Origin: Synaphobranchus kaupii
Taxonomy: Eukaryota > Chordata > Actinopteri > Anguilliformes > Synaphobranchidae
Reading direction: 5' to 3'
Assembly: GCA_029718625.1 (NCBI GenBank)
Contig: JAINUF010000028.1
Coordinates: forward strand, 988,328 to 1,052,327
DNA length: 64,000 nt
How positions within the stretch are numbered: position 1 is the first letter of the stretch; each line of letters opens with the position of its first letter. The notes below the pieces were generated by a model. It saw only the letters and a program-made list of their open reading frames with translations, was not told where the DNA came from and did no database searches. Made by a program: the position numbers and the translations under genes. Positions 53,981 through 64,000 of the stretch are shown piece after piece.

Positions 53981-56900
53981 TCAATGTACGCCACCTGGCG
54001 TACCCGGAGGCCTGGTCTTGTCAGGGAACTGTTCGTGGAAGTCTTGGATTACTGAATGGTCCAAGATCAGGCTCTTGTGGAGCCACGACCTCTCCTCAGG
54101 ACCGTACCCCTCCCAGTCGACGAGGTATTGGAAACCCCGGCCCCTGCGGCGGATATCAATAACACGGTTCACCGTGTAGGCCGGGGCGTTGTCAACAACT
54201 CGGACGGGAGGAGGCGGGATGGTAGGGGTACTGAGGGGGCTGGAGGAGACAGGCTTAACCTGGGACACATGAAACACAGGGTAAACTTTGAGGGAGGCGG
54301 GGAGGGAAAGTTTAACAGACACCGGGTTAACTAGACAAATGATGGGGAAGGGACCAATAAAACGGGGCTGAAGCTTTCTGGATGAAGAGGGAAGGGAGAT
54401 GTTTGCAGTGGAGAGCCAGACCTGCTGACCGGCCCTATACTGTGGGGCTGCGGTCCTGTGAAGGTCCGCCAGACGTTGGGAGCGGGAATTGGCGTGAAGG
54501 AGTGCGGTGCGTGTGAGTCTCCAAATGTTTTTACAACGAAGGACATGGGCCCTAACAGAGGGGACAGCTATCTCGGCCTCCTGGGTCGACAGAAGAGGGG
54601 GTTGATAGCCTAAAGCACACTCAAACGGGGATAGGCCAGTAGAGGCACTCTTAAGGGAGTTATGTGCGTACTCGACCCAGGGGAGAAAACGGCTCCAAGA
54701 GGCAGGATTGCGCACTGTAACGCACCGCAGGGCGGCCCCCAGGTCCTGGTTCGCCCTCTCTGCCTGACCATTAGACTGGGGATGGAAACCCGAGGAAAGA
54801 CTAGGAGAGGCACCCAGGGCTGCACAGAACGCCCTCCAAACTCGGGAGGAGAACTGGGGCCCACGGTCTGACACGATGTCAGAGGGGATCCCGTGCAGCC
54901 TGACCACGTGTAGCACCAAGAGCTCAGCGGTTTCAAGGGCGGACGGGAGCTTGGGGAGGGGAACAAAGTGAACCGCCTTGGAGAACCGGTCCACTATTGT
55001 CAGAATGACGGTGTGACCTTCTGACAACGGCAGACCGGTTACGAAGTCCACACCAATGTGACTCCAAGGACGGCCAGGGACGGGGAGGGAAAGGAGAAGA
55101 CCGGAGGGAGGCTGGTGGGAAGCCTTGCTCCTGGCGCACACCGAGCAGGCCAGGACGAAGGCACGGGTATCCCCTTTAAGGGTAGGCCACCAGAAACTCC
55201 TCCTGACGAGGGCGATAGTTCTGGCGACACCTGGGTGACATGCCAGGCACGAGGCGTGAACCCATTCGAGGACCTGGGAGCGGACGGAATCGGGGACAAA
55301 AAGACAGGAGTTAGGGTTATTGCGGGGGTCCGGTTGGGAAGTCTGGGCGGCCTTCACAATGCCCTCAATCTCCCAGGAGACCGCAGCCACCACACAGGAG
55401 GCCGGCAAAATGGGCTCCGGATCAGCAGGACTGGAGGGAGGGGAAAAAATGCGGGACAGGGCATCTGCTTTAATATTACGGGAACCAGGGCGGAAAGAAA
55501 CAGAGAAATTAAAGCGTGCAAAAAATAACGACCATCTAGCCTGACGAGAATTGAGCCTCTTGGCAGATCTTAAATAAATGAGGTTTTGATGGTCGGTAAA
55601 AACAAGAAAAGGGGTACCTGCCCCCTCCAGCCAGTGGCGCCACTCCTCAAGAGCCAGTTTTATCGCCAGCAGTTCCCGATCCCCGACATCGTAGTTCCTC
55701 TCGGCGGAGGACAGCCTCCGGGAGAAGAATGCGCAGGGATGGAGCTTGCTATCAGAGGCGGACCGTTGAGACAGAATGGCCCCCACGCCGGTGTCGGAGG
55801 CATCCACCTCAACGACAAACTGCCGAGAAGTGTCAGGGTGAAGGAGGATAGGTGCTGAGGAAAACCGAGCCTTGAGTAGCTCGAAAGCTCGCTGGGCATC
55901 GGAATTCCAACAGTAAGGCAGGGCAACGGAAGTGAGTTTAGTCAGGGGAGCAGCAATGGAACTGTAATTGCGAATAAAGCGGCGGTAGAAATTTGCAAAC
56001 CCCAGGAACTGTTGAAGGTGCTTGCGGGAGGTGGGTTGGGGCCATTCTGTCACCGCCTTGATTTTCACAGGGTCCGCCCGGATACTGCCCTCCTCGATAA
56101 TGAAGCCGAGGAACGGGACCGTGGAAGCGTGGAAGGAACATTTCTCAGCCTTAACAAATAGCTGATTCTCCAACAGCCGCTGGAGAACCTCTCGAACGTG
56201 ACGGACATGCTCCTGCGGGGATTGAGAAAAAATTAAAATATCATCGATATAAACAAAAACGCTCCTCCCTAGGAGGTCCCGCAGGACGTCGTTCACCATG
56301 CTCTGGAAGACTGCTGGGGCGTTAGTAAGGCCGAAAGGGACCACCAGGTATTCGTAGTGGCCCAACGGGGTATTAAAAGCAGTCTTCCACTCGTCCCCCT
56401 CACGGATACGCACCAAGTGATACGCATTCCGGAGGTCGAGCTTGGTGAACGTCACAGCTGGAGAGAGGGCTTCAAAGGCGGTGTTAATGAGGGGAAGAGG
56501 GTATTTGTTACGGATGGTGACCTGGTTGAGGCCCCGGTAGTCGATGCAGGGTCGCAGGGAGCCATCCTTCTTCCCAACGAAGAAGAACCCTGCACCGACT
56601 GGGGATGAAGAGGGACGGATAATACCCGACGCGAGGGAGTCGTGGATGTATTCCTCCATGGCTAGTTTCTCCGGTCCAGACAGACTGTAGAGGCGTCCCG
56701 ATGGCAGTTTAGCTCCAGCCAGTAGGTCAATGGCGCAGTCATACGGCCTGTGAGGAGGTAAGGACAGAGCACGTGATTTAGAAAATACTTGCGCGAGGTC
56801 GTGATACTCGCTGGGAACATTCGTTAAATCCGGTATAGGTTGCATGGAACAGGGTTTACTGGGCCCCGGAGGGGGTAGTGCAGAACGGAGACAGCTGGCT

Positions 56901-57382
56901 AGACAGTGGGCACTCCACGCCAGGATGCGACCGGCTTTCCAGTCAATATGGGGATTGTGGAGGCGAAGCCAGGTCTGACCTAAAACCAGAGCAGATTGTT
57001 GGGAGTTAATCAGTAATAGCTGAATGGACTCCCGATGATTGCCAGATAGAACTAATTGGATAGGAACGGTGGAGTGGGTAACTAACCCCAAACTCCTGCC
57101 GTCCAGAGCTAGAGCTGAAATGGGTGAAGGGAGACGTTCCGTGGGAATGCCGGCCCTCCTGGCGAAGGTGATATCCATGAAGCTGGCGTCAGCTCCGGAG
57201 TCAATTAGGGCCGAAGAAGATAGGGTCTTGTCCCTCCAAAGGAGAGTAGCCTTGAACATGAGGCGGTCCTGGGCAGCATGGTTGGGAACGATGGGGCTCG
57301 TCAGTACGCCCAGTCTTACTGGCGAGCCCCTTCTTTTGGGCGAATGGGACAGGAGGCGATCTGATGGCCAGGCTTGCCGCAA
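53981..57382 (-). CDS. pol: Gypsy Pol polyprotein, right copy
   Basis: 1133 codons, identical in predicted protein to the left copy, with all catalytic motifs intact. Same -1 relation to the Gag at 57316-58296; stop adjoins the polypurine tract at 53973-53980. Confidence 0.95.
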   Translation of the reverse strand: MRQAWPSDRLLSHSPKRRGSPVRLGVLTSPIVPNHAAQDRLMFKATLLWRDKTLSSSALIDSGADASFMDITFARRAGIPTERLPSPISALALDGRSLGLVTHSTVPIQLVLSGNHRESIQLLLINSQQSALVLGQTWLRLHNPHIDWKAGRILAWSAHCLASCLRSALPPPGPSKPCSMQPIPDLTNVPSEYHDLAQVFSKSRALSLPPHRPYDCAIDLLAGAKLPSGRLYSLSGPEKLAMEEYIHDSLASGIIRPSSSPVGAGFFFVGKKDGSLRPCIDYRGLNQVTIRNKYPLPLINTAFEALSPAVTFTKLDLRNAYHLVRIREGDEWKTAFNTPLGHYEYLVVPFGLTNAPAVFQSMVNDVLRDLLGRSVFVYIDDILIFSQSPQEHVRHVREVLQRLLENQLFVKAEKCSFHASTVPFLGFIIEEGSIRADPVKIKAVTEWPQPTSRKHLQQFLGFANFYRRFIRNYSSIAAPLTKLTSVALPYCWNSDAQRAFELLKARFSSAPILLHPDTSRQFVVEVDASDTGVGAILSQRSASDSKLHPCAFFSRRLSSAERNYDVGDRELLAIKLALEEWRHWLEGAGTPFLVFTDHQNLIYLRSAKRLNSRQARWSLFFARFNFSVSFRPGSRNIKADALSRIFSPPSSPADPEPILPASCVVAAVSWEIEGIVKAAQTSQPDPRNNPNSCLFVPDSVRSQVLEWVHASCLACHPGVARTIALVRRSFWWPTLKGDTRAFVLACSVCARSKASHQPPSGLLLSLPVPGRPWSHIGVDFVTGLPLSEGHTVILTIVDRFSKAVHFVPLPKLPSALETAELLVLHVVRLHGIPSDIVSDRGPQFSSRVWRAFCAALGASPSLSSGFHPQSNGQAERANQDLGAALRCVTVRNPASWSRFLPWVEYAHNSLKSASTGLSPFECALGYQPPLLSTQEAEIAVPSVRAHVLRCKNIWRLTRTALLHANSRSQRLADLHRTAAPQYRAGQQVWLSTANISLPSSSRKLQPRFIGPFPIICLVNPVSVKLSLPASLKVYPVFHVSQVKPVSSSPLSTPTIPPPPVRVVDNAPAYTVNRVIDIRRRGRGFQYLVDWEGYGPEERSWLHKSLILDHSVIQDFHEQFPDKTRPPGTPGGVH
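57293..57340 (-). promoter_or_regulatory. -1 ribosomal frameshift signal, right copy
   Basis: CCCAAAA at 57340-57334 and stem 57330-57323 with 57300-57293; same as the left copy. Confidence 0.85.
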
Positions 57383-58296
57383 TAGAAACAGGATCTGGTG
57401 CGCTGACGGCGCTGACGCTCCTCGGGATTGACCGCAACTCTGCCCAGTTGCATGGGCTCTTCCTCGGACCCGGCCGTAGGCGCCCGAGATCCAGTGATGG
57501 AGTGTGAATGAACATTAGAGACGACGGAGGGCGAATGACGCCCGGAACTTCCTCCCCGCTCCCGGGCCCGGATGCGGAGACGATTATCGATGGCTATAGC
57601 GAGGCTGATGAGGCTATTAAGGGAGTTGGATTCCTCCCGAGTGGCAAGCTGGTCCTTGAGTTCCTCGCTGAGAGCTTGGCGGAAAGCCCCCTGGAGGGAG
57701 GCGTCATTCCATCCTGACTCCGCGGCGAGGGTACGAAACTGAATGGCCATTTCTGCGACACTGCGGTTGCCTTGGCGAACTTGAAGCAGACGCTGGGTAG
57801 CGTCACGTCCACAGGTCGGGTGTTCAAACACATGTCGCATCTCTGCCGTAAAGGCTGCGAAGTTGCTGCATAACGGAGCCTGGCTGTCCCAGATGGATGT
57901 AGCCCACTCCAGGGCGCTCCCTCCCAGGCTGCTCATAATGAACGCGATCTTGCTGGAGTCAGAGGCGAAGGAGGAGGGCTGCATCCGAAACACTATGTCA
58001 CATTTAAGTAGAAATTCACGACATCTCCCCAACCCCCCGCGATATAACTCGGGGTGTTGTACACGGGGCTCACGGCTGGAAGTGGGAGCCGGTGCCTCCG
58101 GATGGGGTTCGGGAGAGGAAGGAGTAGGGTTGGCTGGAATCCGTAGTAGCGGTTGGTGGAGCGAAAGTTGGGATACTTGCTCCGTGATGCCCCTAACTAC
58201 TTCCAGCACATCATCCAAACGGCGACCCTGTTGGTCGCTGATCGCAGTTTGGCAGGAGAAGGCGTGGCGAATCTGTTCCAGATCGGCTGGGTCCAT
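57316..58296 (-). CDS. gag: Gypsy Gag, right copy
   Basis: 326 residues with the same CCHC knuckle at 303-316. The only difference noticed from the left copy is His for Arg in EMR(R/H)VFEHP. Confidence 0.92.
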   Translation of the reverse strand: MDPADLEQIRHAFSCQTAISDQQGRRLDDVLEVVRGITEQVSQLSLHQPLLRIPANPTPSSPEPHPEAPAPTSSREPRVQHPELYRGGLGRCREFLLKCDIVFRMQPSSFASDSSKIAFIMSSLGGSALEWATSIWDSQAPLCSNFAAFTAEMRHVFEHPTCGRDATQRLLQVRQGNRSVAEMAIQFRTLAAESGWNDASLQGAFRQALSEELKDQLATREESNSLNSLISLAIAIDNRLRIRARERGGSSGRHSPSVVSNVHSHSITGSRAPTAGSEEEPMQLGRVAVNPEERQRRQRTRSCFYCGKPGHQIASCPIRPKEGARQ

Positions 58297-58303
58297 ATTG
58301 TTG

Positions 58304-58314
58304 GCCAGTTCGTT
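58304..58314 (-). promoter_or_regulatory. self-priming primer-binding site, right copy
   Basis: AACGAACTGGC in element sense, one base from the LTR edge at 58316. Complement in LTR 3 at 59428-59418. Confidence 0.75.
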
Positions 58315-58315
58315 C

Positions 58316-59717
58316 TGTTACGATCCTGATACGGGACGAACCCAAGTGCAACGACCAGGAGACAGATTACAGAAAGTGGAACTTTATTAAGCGTTGGGGT
58401 GGTCCCAAAGCTGTACACGGGAGCAAAACAGGTTAGTTAGTTAACACAGGATAGCGTCCAACTGAGGACTGCTCCAAGCCGGAGCTGGACTTGAGGAAAC
58501 ACGGAACTGTTCCAAGCCGGAACTGGACTTGAACGGAGGTGTCTAAAACACCGGAACTGGACTGGAACTGGACTGGAACTGGACTGGAAACTGGATCGGA
58601 ACTGGACTGGAAACTGGACCGGAAGGTCCACTCAGGAAACGGGAACGGCACGGAACTTGTTCCAAGCCGGAACTGGACTTGAACGGAGGTGTATAAAACA
58701 CCGGAACTGGACTGGAACTGGACTGGGAACTGGACTGGAAACTGGACCGGGAGATCCACTCAGGAAACGGGAACGGCACGGAACTTGTTCCAAGCCGGAA
58801 CTGGACTTGAACGGAGGTGTATGAAACACCGGAACTGGACTGGAACTGGACTGGAAGCTGGACCGGAAGGTCCACTCAGGAACACAGGGGACGGCACGGA
58901 ACTTGTTCCAAGCCGGAACTGGACTAGAACGGAGGTGTCTAAAACACCGGAACTGGACTGGAACTGGACTGGAAACTGGACTGGAGCTGGACTGGAAACT
59001 GGATCGGAACTGGGCTGGAACAGGACTGGAAACTGGACCGGGTAGCTTGAGTAACCGGGCAGAAAGCAGAGGTTAAAGGCAGGGTGTTGTGACAGGACTG
59101 TAGCTGGTGAATGCACCGCCGAGTTGGAAGGTGCGGCGTAGCTCGGGCAATACTGGCGTAAGCCGGCTGGCATGCAGAGGTCCTGGTACTGCAACACGAG
59201 TACGGGAGGTACGTAACACGGGGAGGACAAACACAGCTGCGGGAAGACTGGAACTGCGGCGTCTGGAGGTTTTGAAGGGAAACAGGTAAATGCATGCAGC
59301 AGCGAAAGATTAGCAGAGATAGCTACCAGTCAGGAAACCAGGCGAACAGGTATGAACCAGCAGGTTCACAAACACTGGACCAGAAACGGGATACGAAACA
59401 AACACGGTAGGTTAGTCAACGAACTGGCGCTGAATAGCAGCCAGCCAGGGGTTTAAATGGTGCAGGAAGTGAAGGAGAAAACGAGAAACAGGTGTGATGT
59501 TAAATCAGGAGTGATTGCCGAAGCACAGCAGTGAGGAATGTGAGTAACGAGAGGGGCGAGTGATAGGCGGAAGCTAAAGTGGAAAATGAAACCAAAAGTA
59601 CCCGAGGGAGACGCCCAGTCCACAGCCAGGAGGGAAACACGGACAAGGGATCCAACATGACACGGAAGGAAACAAGGAAAACATGGAAAACGGACAGGAC
59701 GGGAACGGAACGTTACA
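58316..59717 (-). repeat. LTR 3 (5' LTR of the right copy)
   Basis: TGTTACG to CGTTACA, followed by ggtacagatc of the receptor intron. Promoter features as in LTR 1, directed toward the receptor exons. Confidence 0.93.
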
Positions 59718-59885
59718 GGTACAGATCTATAAACAGATAAAAATGTAATCCCCACAGCTCTAATGAATATCTAAGCTATTTTATTCTGGGATGTACAAGT
59801 GTTGCTTGTACCAGCTGTAGTCATGCTTTTATACCCAAGATCTGCATGATTAGTTTCTGTACTCAATGTGGGTTTGCAGTAAATG
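59718..59885. other. residual intron 1 of receptor copy D
   Basis: 168 bp (gtacagatctataaacag…) align with intron 1 of copies A-C (for example from about 17855 in B). This shows that both LTR insertions landed in one ancestral intron, and that the signal exon should lie beyond the right edge. Confidence 0.85.
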
Positions 59886-61417
59886 TGTTACGACCCAGAT
59901 ACGAGACGGACCCAAGTGCAACGACCAGGAGACAGATTCAAGAAGGGAGTTTTATTTAAATTAAGTTTTGGGGTAGTCCCAAAACTGTACAGGAAAGGCA
60001 AGCACAAATATCACACAGGGTAATGTCAGGAAGCCCGGAACGGACTGCTCCAAGCCGGAGCTGGACTTGAGGATCCGGAACGGGTTCCAAGCCGGAACTG
60101 GACTGGATAGAAGGTGTAGGTAACACCTGGACTGGACTGGAACTGGACCGGGAGGTCCACTCAGGAATCGGGTTCTGGAACGGATTGTTCCAAACCGGAA
60201 CTGGACTGTACAGGAAGGTGCACGACTCACACCTGGACTGGACTGGAACTGGACCGGGAGGTCCACTCAGGAAACAGGTTCTGGAACGGGTTTGTTCCAA
60301 ACCGGAACTGGACTGTAGAGGAAGGTGCACGACTCACACCTGGACTGGACTGGAACTGGACCGGAAGGTCCACTCTGGAAACGGGCTCAGGAACGGATTG
60401 TTCCAAACCGGAACTGGACTGTACAGGAAGGTGTACGACTCACACCTGGACTGGACTGGAACTGGACCGGGAGGTCCACTCTGGAAACGGGTTCAGGAAC
60501 GGGTTTGTTCCAAACCGGAACTGGACTTGAAGAGGTAGGTGAGCGACTCACTACGGCTGGACTGGAACTGGACCGGGACGACTACACCGGTACTGGGCAA
60601 AAAGCAGAGGGTGATTAGTTTGGGAGTAGGTACGGGAAGGACCGGGAGGTTCTCACGGGGGTGCAGGGTTTGACAGGTAGGTAGCCGGCGAAGCACGGCA
60701 GAGCTGGGTGGTGTGGCGTGGCTCAGGTAGGTCCGGTTGGAGCTGGCTGGTCTCCAGAGCTCCCGGAACCGTAACCGAAGAACTTGGAGGCTGCTTCGGC
60801 CGGACAGGAACAACTGGAGGGTAGCCAGGATATAACGCCACCACGGATCCTACACGAGCTGGAGGTGGAGGTACCGCAACACACACAAACAAACACAGGG
60901 AAACGAACACTGCAACGGATGAATGGAAGCCGGGTAAGCTGGAGGTTAAAGGAAGACAGGTTAGCTGCATGCAATACAGAAACGACAGGGAAGATAAACT
61001 ACCAATCCGTAGTTAGCGAGAACTAAACGCTGTAAGGGGATAATATCCCACAACCAAGCGAACAGAACTTTCAAAGACCAGGAACGACAAGCATTAACAC
61101 CGAGTGAGGATTGTTAACGAACTGGCGCCGACTAGCAGCCAGCCGAAGGTATAAATAGTGCAGATAATGACAAACTAAATAAGGCGCAGGTGTGGAAATC
61201 AAACGGGAGTGATTAACTAAACACAAGGTGAGGAATGCATGCAACGAGGGGGGAGGAGTGAAAGGCGGAAGCAAACGACGAAAGCCAGACGAACAAGTCA
61301 GGGAAGGAAATGCCTAGTCCGCAGCAGAGGGGAAAACACGGACAAAGGGATCCAACACGACACGGAGGGAAAACAGGAAAACACGGAAAACGAACAGGAA
61401 GGGAGCGGAACGTTACA
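59886..61417 (-). repeat. 3' LTR of the second Gypsy element
   Basis: Starts TGTTACG and ends CGTTACA. TATA box (tataaa at 61150-61155, read inversely) and the 11-nt start GCCAGTTCGTT (61126-61116) keep the same 29-nt spacing as the array. A 'ggaactggac' repeat block covers about 60040-60570. Confidence 0.9.
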
Positions 61418-61428
61418 GTACCCCCCCC

Positions 61429-63999
61429 TCAATGTACGCCACCTGGCGTACCTGGCGGCCTGGTTTTGTAAGGGAAGCGTCTGTGGAAATCCTGGATCAG
61501 TGAGTGATCCAGGATGAGGCTCCTGTGGAGCCACGACCGCTCCTCAGGACCATACCCCTCCCAGTCAACGAGGTATTGGAATCCCCGGCCCTTACGGCGG
61601 ATGTCGATAATACGGTCCACCGTGTAGGCCGGGGCGTCGTCGATGACCCGGACAGGTGGAGGAGGGAGGGTAGGAGAACTGAGGGGGCTGGAGGCGACAG
61701 GCTTAATTTGGGACACATGAAAAACGGGGTAAACTTTGAGGGAGGCAGGGAGGGAGAGTTTAACAGAAACAGGGTTAATTAAACAAACAATCGGGAAGGG
61801 ACCAATAAACCGGGGCCGAAGTTTCTTGGAAGAAGAGGGAAGGGAAATGTTGAAAGTGGAGAGCCAGACCTGCTGACCGGCCCTGTTCTGTGGGGCTGCG
61901 GTCCTGTGAAGGTCCGCCAGACGTTGGGAACGGGAATTAGAGCGCAGGAGTGCGGTACGCGTAAGTCTCCACATGCGCTTGCATCTGAGGAGGTGAGATC
62001 TTACGGAAGGGACTGCTACCTCGGCCTCCTGGGCCGACAGGAGAGGGGGTTGATAACCCAATGAGCACTCGAACGGGGACAACCCTGTGGAAGCACTCTT
62101 AAGGGAGTTGTGAGCGTACTCTACCCAGGGGAGAAAACGGCTCCAGGAGGCGGGATTGCGTACGGTGACGCACCGCAGGGCGGCCCCCAGGTCCTGGTTC
62201 GCCCTCTCTGCCTGGCCGTTAGACTGGGGATGGAAACCAGACGACAAACTAGCCGAGGCACCCAGGGCTACACAGAACGCCTTCCAAACCTGGGAGGAGA
62301 ATTGGGGCCCACGGTCAGAAACGATGTCAGACGGGATCCCGTGCAGCCTGACCACATGTAACACCAGGAGCTCCGCAGTTTCGAGGGCGGACGGAAGCTT
62401 AGGAAGGGGAATAAAGTGAACCGCCTTGGAGAACCGGTCCACTATTGTCAGAATGACGGTATTACCCTCTGACAATGGCAGACCGGTGACAAAGTCCACG
62501 CCAATGTGGCTCCAAGGACGGCCCGGGACAGGGAGGGGAAGGAGAAGACCGGAGGGAGGCTGGTGGGATGCCTTGCTCCTGGCGCACACCGCGCAGGCCA
62601 GGACAAAGGCACGGGTATCCTCTTTGAGAGTGGGCCACCAAAAACTCCTCCTGACGAGGGTGGTCGTTCTGGCAACACCTGGGTGACACGCCAGACAGGA
62701 GGCGTGAACCCACTCCAGGACCTGGGAGCGGACGGAGTTGGGTACAAACAGGGAGGAGTTAGGGTTACTACGGGGGTCAGGGTGGGAAGTCTGAGCGGAC
62801 CTCACAATCTCCTCGATTTTCCAGGAGACCGCAGCCACCACACAGGACGCCGGTAGGATAGGCTCAGGGTCAGCAGGACTGGAGGGAAGGGAAAAAACAC
62901 GGGATAAGGCATCCGCCTTGATATTGCGGGAACCGGGGCGGAAAGACACAGAAAAATTAAATCGGGCAAAAAATAATGACCATCTAGCCTGTCTGGCATT
63001 AAGCCTCTTAGCAGATTTAAGGTAAATTAAATTCTGATGGTCTGTTAAAACAATAAAGGGATTACCTGCCCCCTCCAGCCAGTGGCGCCACTCCTCAAGA
63101 GCCAGCTTGATGGCAAGCAGTTCCCGATCCCCGACATCATAGTTACGTTCAGCGGAGGACAGCCTCCGGGAGAAGAACGCACAGGGATGGAGCTTGTTGT
63201 CCAAGGCGGCTCGTTGAGACAGAATGGCCCCCACGCCGGTGTCGGAGGCATCCACCTCAATCGTAAATTGACGGGTAGGATCAGGGTGACAAAGAATAGG
63301 GGCTGAGGAAAACCGAACCTTAAGCCGATCAAACGCCAGCTGGGCCTCGGAGTTCCAACAAAAAGAAACAGCAGTGGAAGTGAGTTTGGTAAGGGGAGCA
63401 GCAATGACACTGTAGTTGCGGATAAAATGGCGATAGAAATTAGCAAAACCAAGGAATTGTTGCAGGTGCTTACGAGAGGTGGGTTGGGGCCATTCTGTAA
63501 CCGCCTTGATTTTAGCAGGATCCGCCCGGATGCTGCCCTCCTCGATGATGAAGCCGAGGAACGGGACGGAGGAGACGTGAAAGGAGCATTTCTCTGCCTT
63601 AACAAAGAGCTGATTCTCCAGTAGACGCTGGAGAACCTCCCGGACATGAAGAATGTGCTCCTGAGGGGACTTGGAAAAAATCAAAATGTCATCAATATAA
63701 ACAAAAACAGTTTTCCCCAACAGGTCTCGCAGCACGTCATTCACCATGCCCTGGAAGACTGCAGGGGCGTTAGTAAGGCCGAAGGGGACCACCAGGTACT
63801 CGTAGTGGCCCAACGGGGTATTGAAAGCAGTCTTCCATTCATCCCCCTCCCGTATACGCACCAAGTGGTACGCATTACGGAGGTCGAGCTTGGTGAATGT
63901 GACGGCTTGCGAGAGGGGTTCAAAAGCAGTGTTAATGAGGGGAAGAGGATATTTATTACGGATGGTGATTTGATTGAGTCCCCGGTAGTCGATGCAGGG
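61429..63999 (-). CDS. pol: Gypsy Pol, 5'-truncated by window edge
   Basis: Open from the right edge to the stop at 61431-61429, over 850 codons without a break. It begins inside reverse transcriptase (CIDYRGLNQ) and contains YIDD, RNase H ([13 protein letters not shown]), integrase HHCC and D-D-E, the GPF motif and a C-terminal chromodomain. No internal stop, so the part seen is intact. Protease and Gag lie beyond the edge. Confidence 0.93.
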   Translation of the reverse strand, partial: PCIDYRGLNQITIRNKYPLPLINTAFEPLSQAVTFTKLDLRNAYHLVRIREGDEWKTAFNTPLGHYEYLVVPFGLTNAPAVFQGMVNDVLRDLLGKTVFVYIDDILIFSKSPQEHILHVREVLQRLLENQLFVKAEKCSFHVSSVPFLGFIIEEGSIRADPAKIKAVTEWPQPTSRKHLQQFLGFANFYRHFIRNYSVIAAPLTKLTSTAVSFCWNSEAQLAFDRLKVRFSSAPILCHPDPTRQFTIEVDASDTGVGAILSQRAALDNKLHPCAFFSRRLSSAERNYDVGDRELLAIKLALEEWRHWLEGAGNPFIVLTDHQNLIYLKSAKRLNARQARWSLFFARFNFSVSFRPGSRNIKADALSRVFSLPSSPADPEPILPASCVVAAVSWKIEEIVRSAQTSHPDPRSNPNSSLFVPNSVRSQVLEWVHASCLACHPGVARTTTLVRRSFWWPTLKEDTRAFVLACAVCARSKASHQPPSGLLLPLPVPGRPWSHIGVDFVTGLPLSEGNTVILTIVDRFSKAVHFIPLPKLPSALETAELLVLHVVRLHGIPSDIVSDRGPQFSSQVWKAFCVALGASASLSSGFHPQSNGQAERANQDLGAALRCVTVRNPASWSRFLPWVEYAHNSLKSASTGLSPFECSLGYQPPLLSAQEAEVAVPSVRSHLLRCKRMWRLTRTALLRSNSRSQRLADLHRTAAPQNRAGQQVWLSTFNISLPSSSKKLRPRFIGPFPIVCLINPVSVKLSLPASLKVYPVFHVSQIKPVASSPLSSPTLPPPPVRVIDDAPAYTVDRIIDIRRKGRGFQYLVDWEGYGPEERSWLHRSLILDHSLIQDFHRRFPYKTRPPGTPGGVH

Positions 64000-64000
64000 C

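Larger units (their letters stand above)
46820..59717 (-). mobile_element. tandem Ty3/Gypsy chromovirus array: LTR-int-LTR-int-LTR
   Basis: Three 1402-bp LTRs (46820-48221, 52568-53969, 58316-59717) alternate with two internal regions at an exact 5748-bp period. The whole array sits in intron 1 of receptor D, in the same orientation as the gene. Outer flanks are GGTTC (left) and GGTAC (right); sister copies read ctggtacag, so this is a 5-bp duplication with one mismatch. The copies are nearly identical: one gag residue differs (Arg or His near residue 154) and one base differs in the left LTR (t at 48116). Integrase, chromodomain and self-priming features place it with sushi/Tf1-like chromoviruses. 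Confidence 0.93.
59886..64000 (-). mobile_element. second Ty3/Gypsy element, cut by window edge
   Basis: 3' LTR 59886-61417 and part of pol; the 5' half is outside. Related to but distinct from the tandem array: longer LTR (1532 bp), different repeat block, and pol diverged by scattered substitutions. Same orientation as the receptor. The flank aaatg matches the intron up to the insertion point. Confidence 0.92.

Noticed and set aside
53981..58296. Treating the second gag-pol copy purely as an assembly duplicate
   Set aside because: Small but real differences (one gag residue, one LTR base) exist, so I kept it as a feature; long reads would settle it.
46820..59717. Endogenous retrovirus with an envelope gene
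   Set aside because: The pol stop abuts the polypurine tract and LTR, leaving no room for env; the chromodomain marks a Gypsy chromovirus.

Overview
This is vertebrate nuclear DNA, almost certainly from a teleost-type fish. The genes are split into exons with GT-AG introns. The repeats are a tRNA-derived SINE with a (TGTAA)n tail, a Tc1-type transposon end, a piggyBac-like MITE and sushi/Tf1-like chromodomain Ty3/Gypsy elements. I cannot name the species.

The left 47 kb is a tandem cluster of four paralogous immunoglobulin-superfamily receptor genes, all on the minus strand. I call them A to D by rising coordinate. Each has a signal-peptide exon, four single-exon Ig-like domains (D1-D4, all phase 1) and a transmembrane (TM) exon. 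Copies B (18775-11318) and C (28358-22014) are complete: 484 and 483 codons. Their TM segment carries Arg and Lys, and they have a short tail without tyrosine motifs outside the juxtamembrane WYY. Copy D (46677-30862) has a neutral TM and a five-exon tail with two canonical ITIMs and one ITIM-like motif. Copy A (8401-1626) has the D-type TM exon, and its tail lies off the left edge. This looks like a paired inhibitory/activating receptor locus. The copies are mosaics: C matches A at its 5' end, D in the middle and B at its 3' end.

The introns and flanks hold many young insertions whose empty sites can be read directly from a sister copy: a piggyBac-like MITE, a Tc1-ended foldback element, a solo LTR, a SINE and two retroposon-like inserts. 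A 58-bp minisatellite of about 62 units fills 3.6 kb of an intron in the tail of copy D.

The right 17 kb (46820-64000) consists of LTR retrotransposons inside the first intron of copy D. An LTR-internal-LTR-internal-LTR tandem array with an exact 5748-bp period is followed by 168 bp of the original intron and then by a related element that runs off the right edge. The internal regions carry intact gag and pol ORFs with a CCHC knuckle, protease, RT, RNase H, integrase and chromodomain. They also show a textbook -1 frameshift signal and an 11-nt self-priming complementarity of the Tf1/sushi type.
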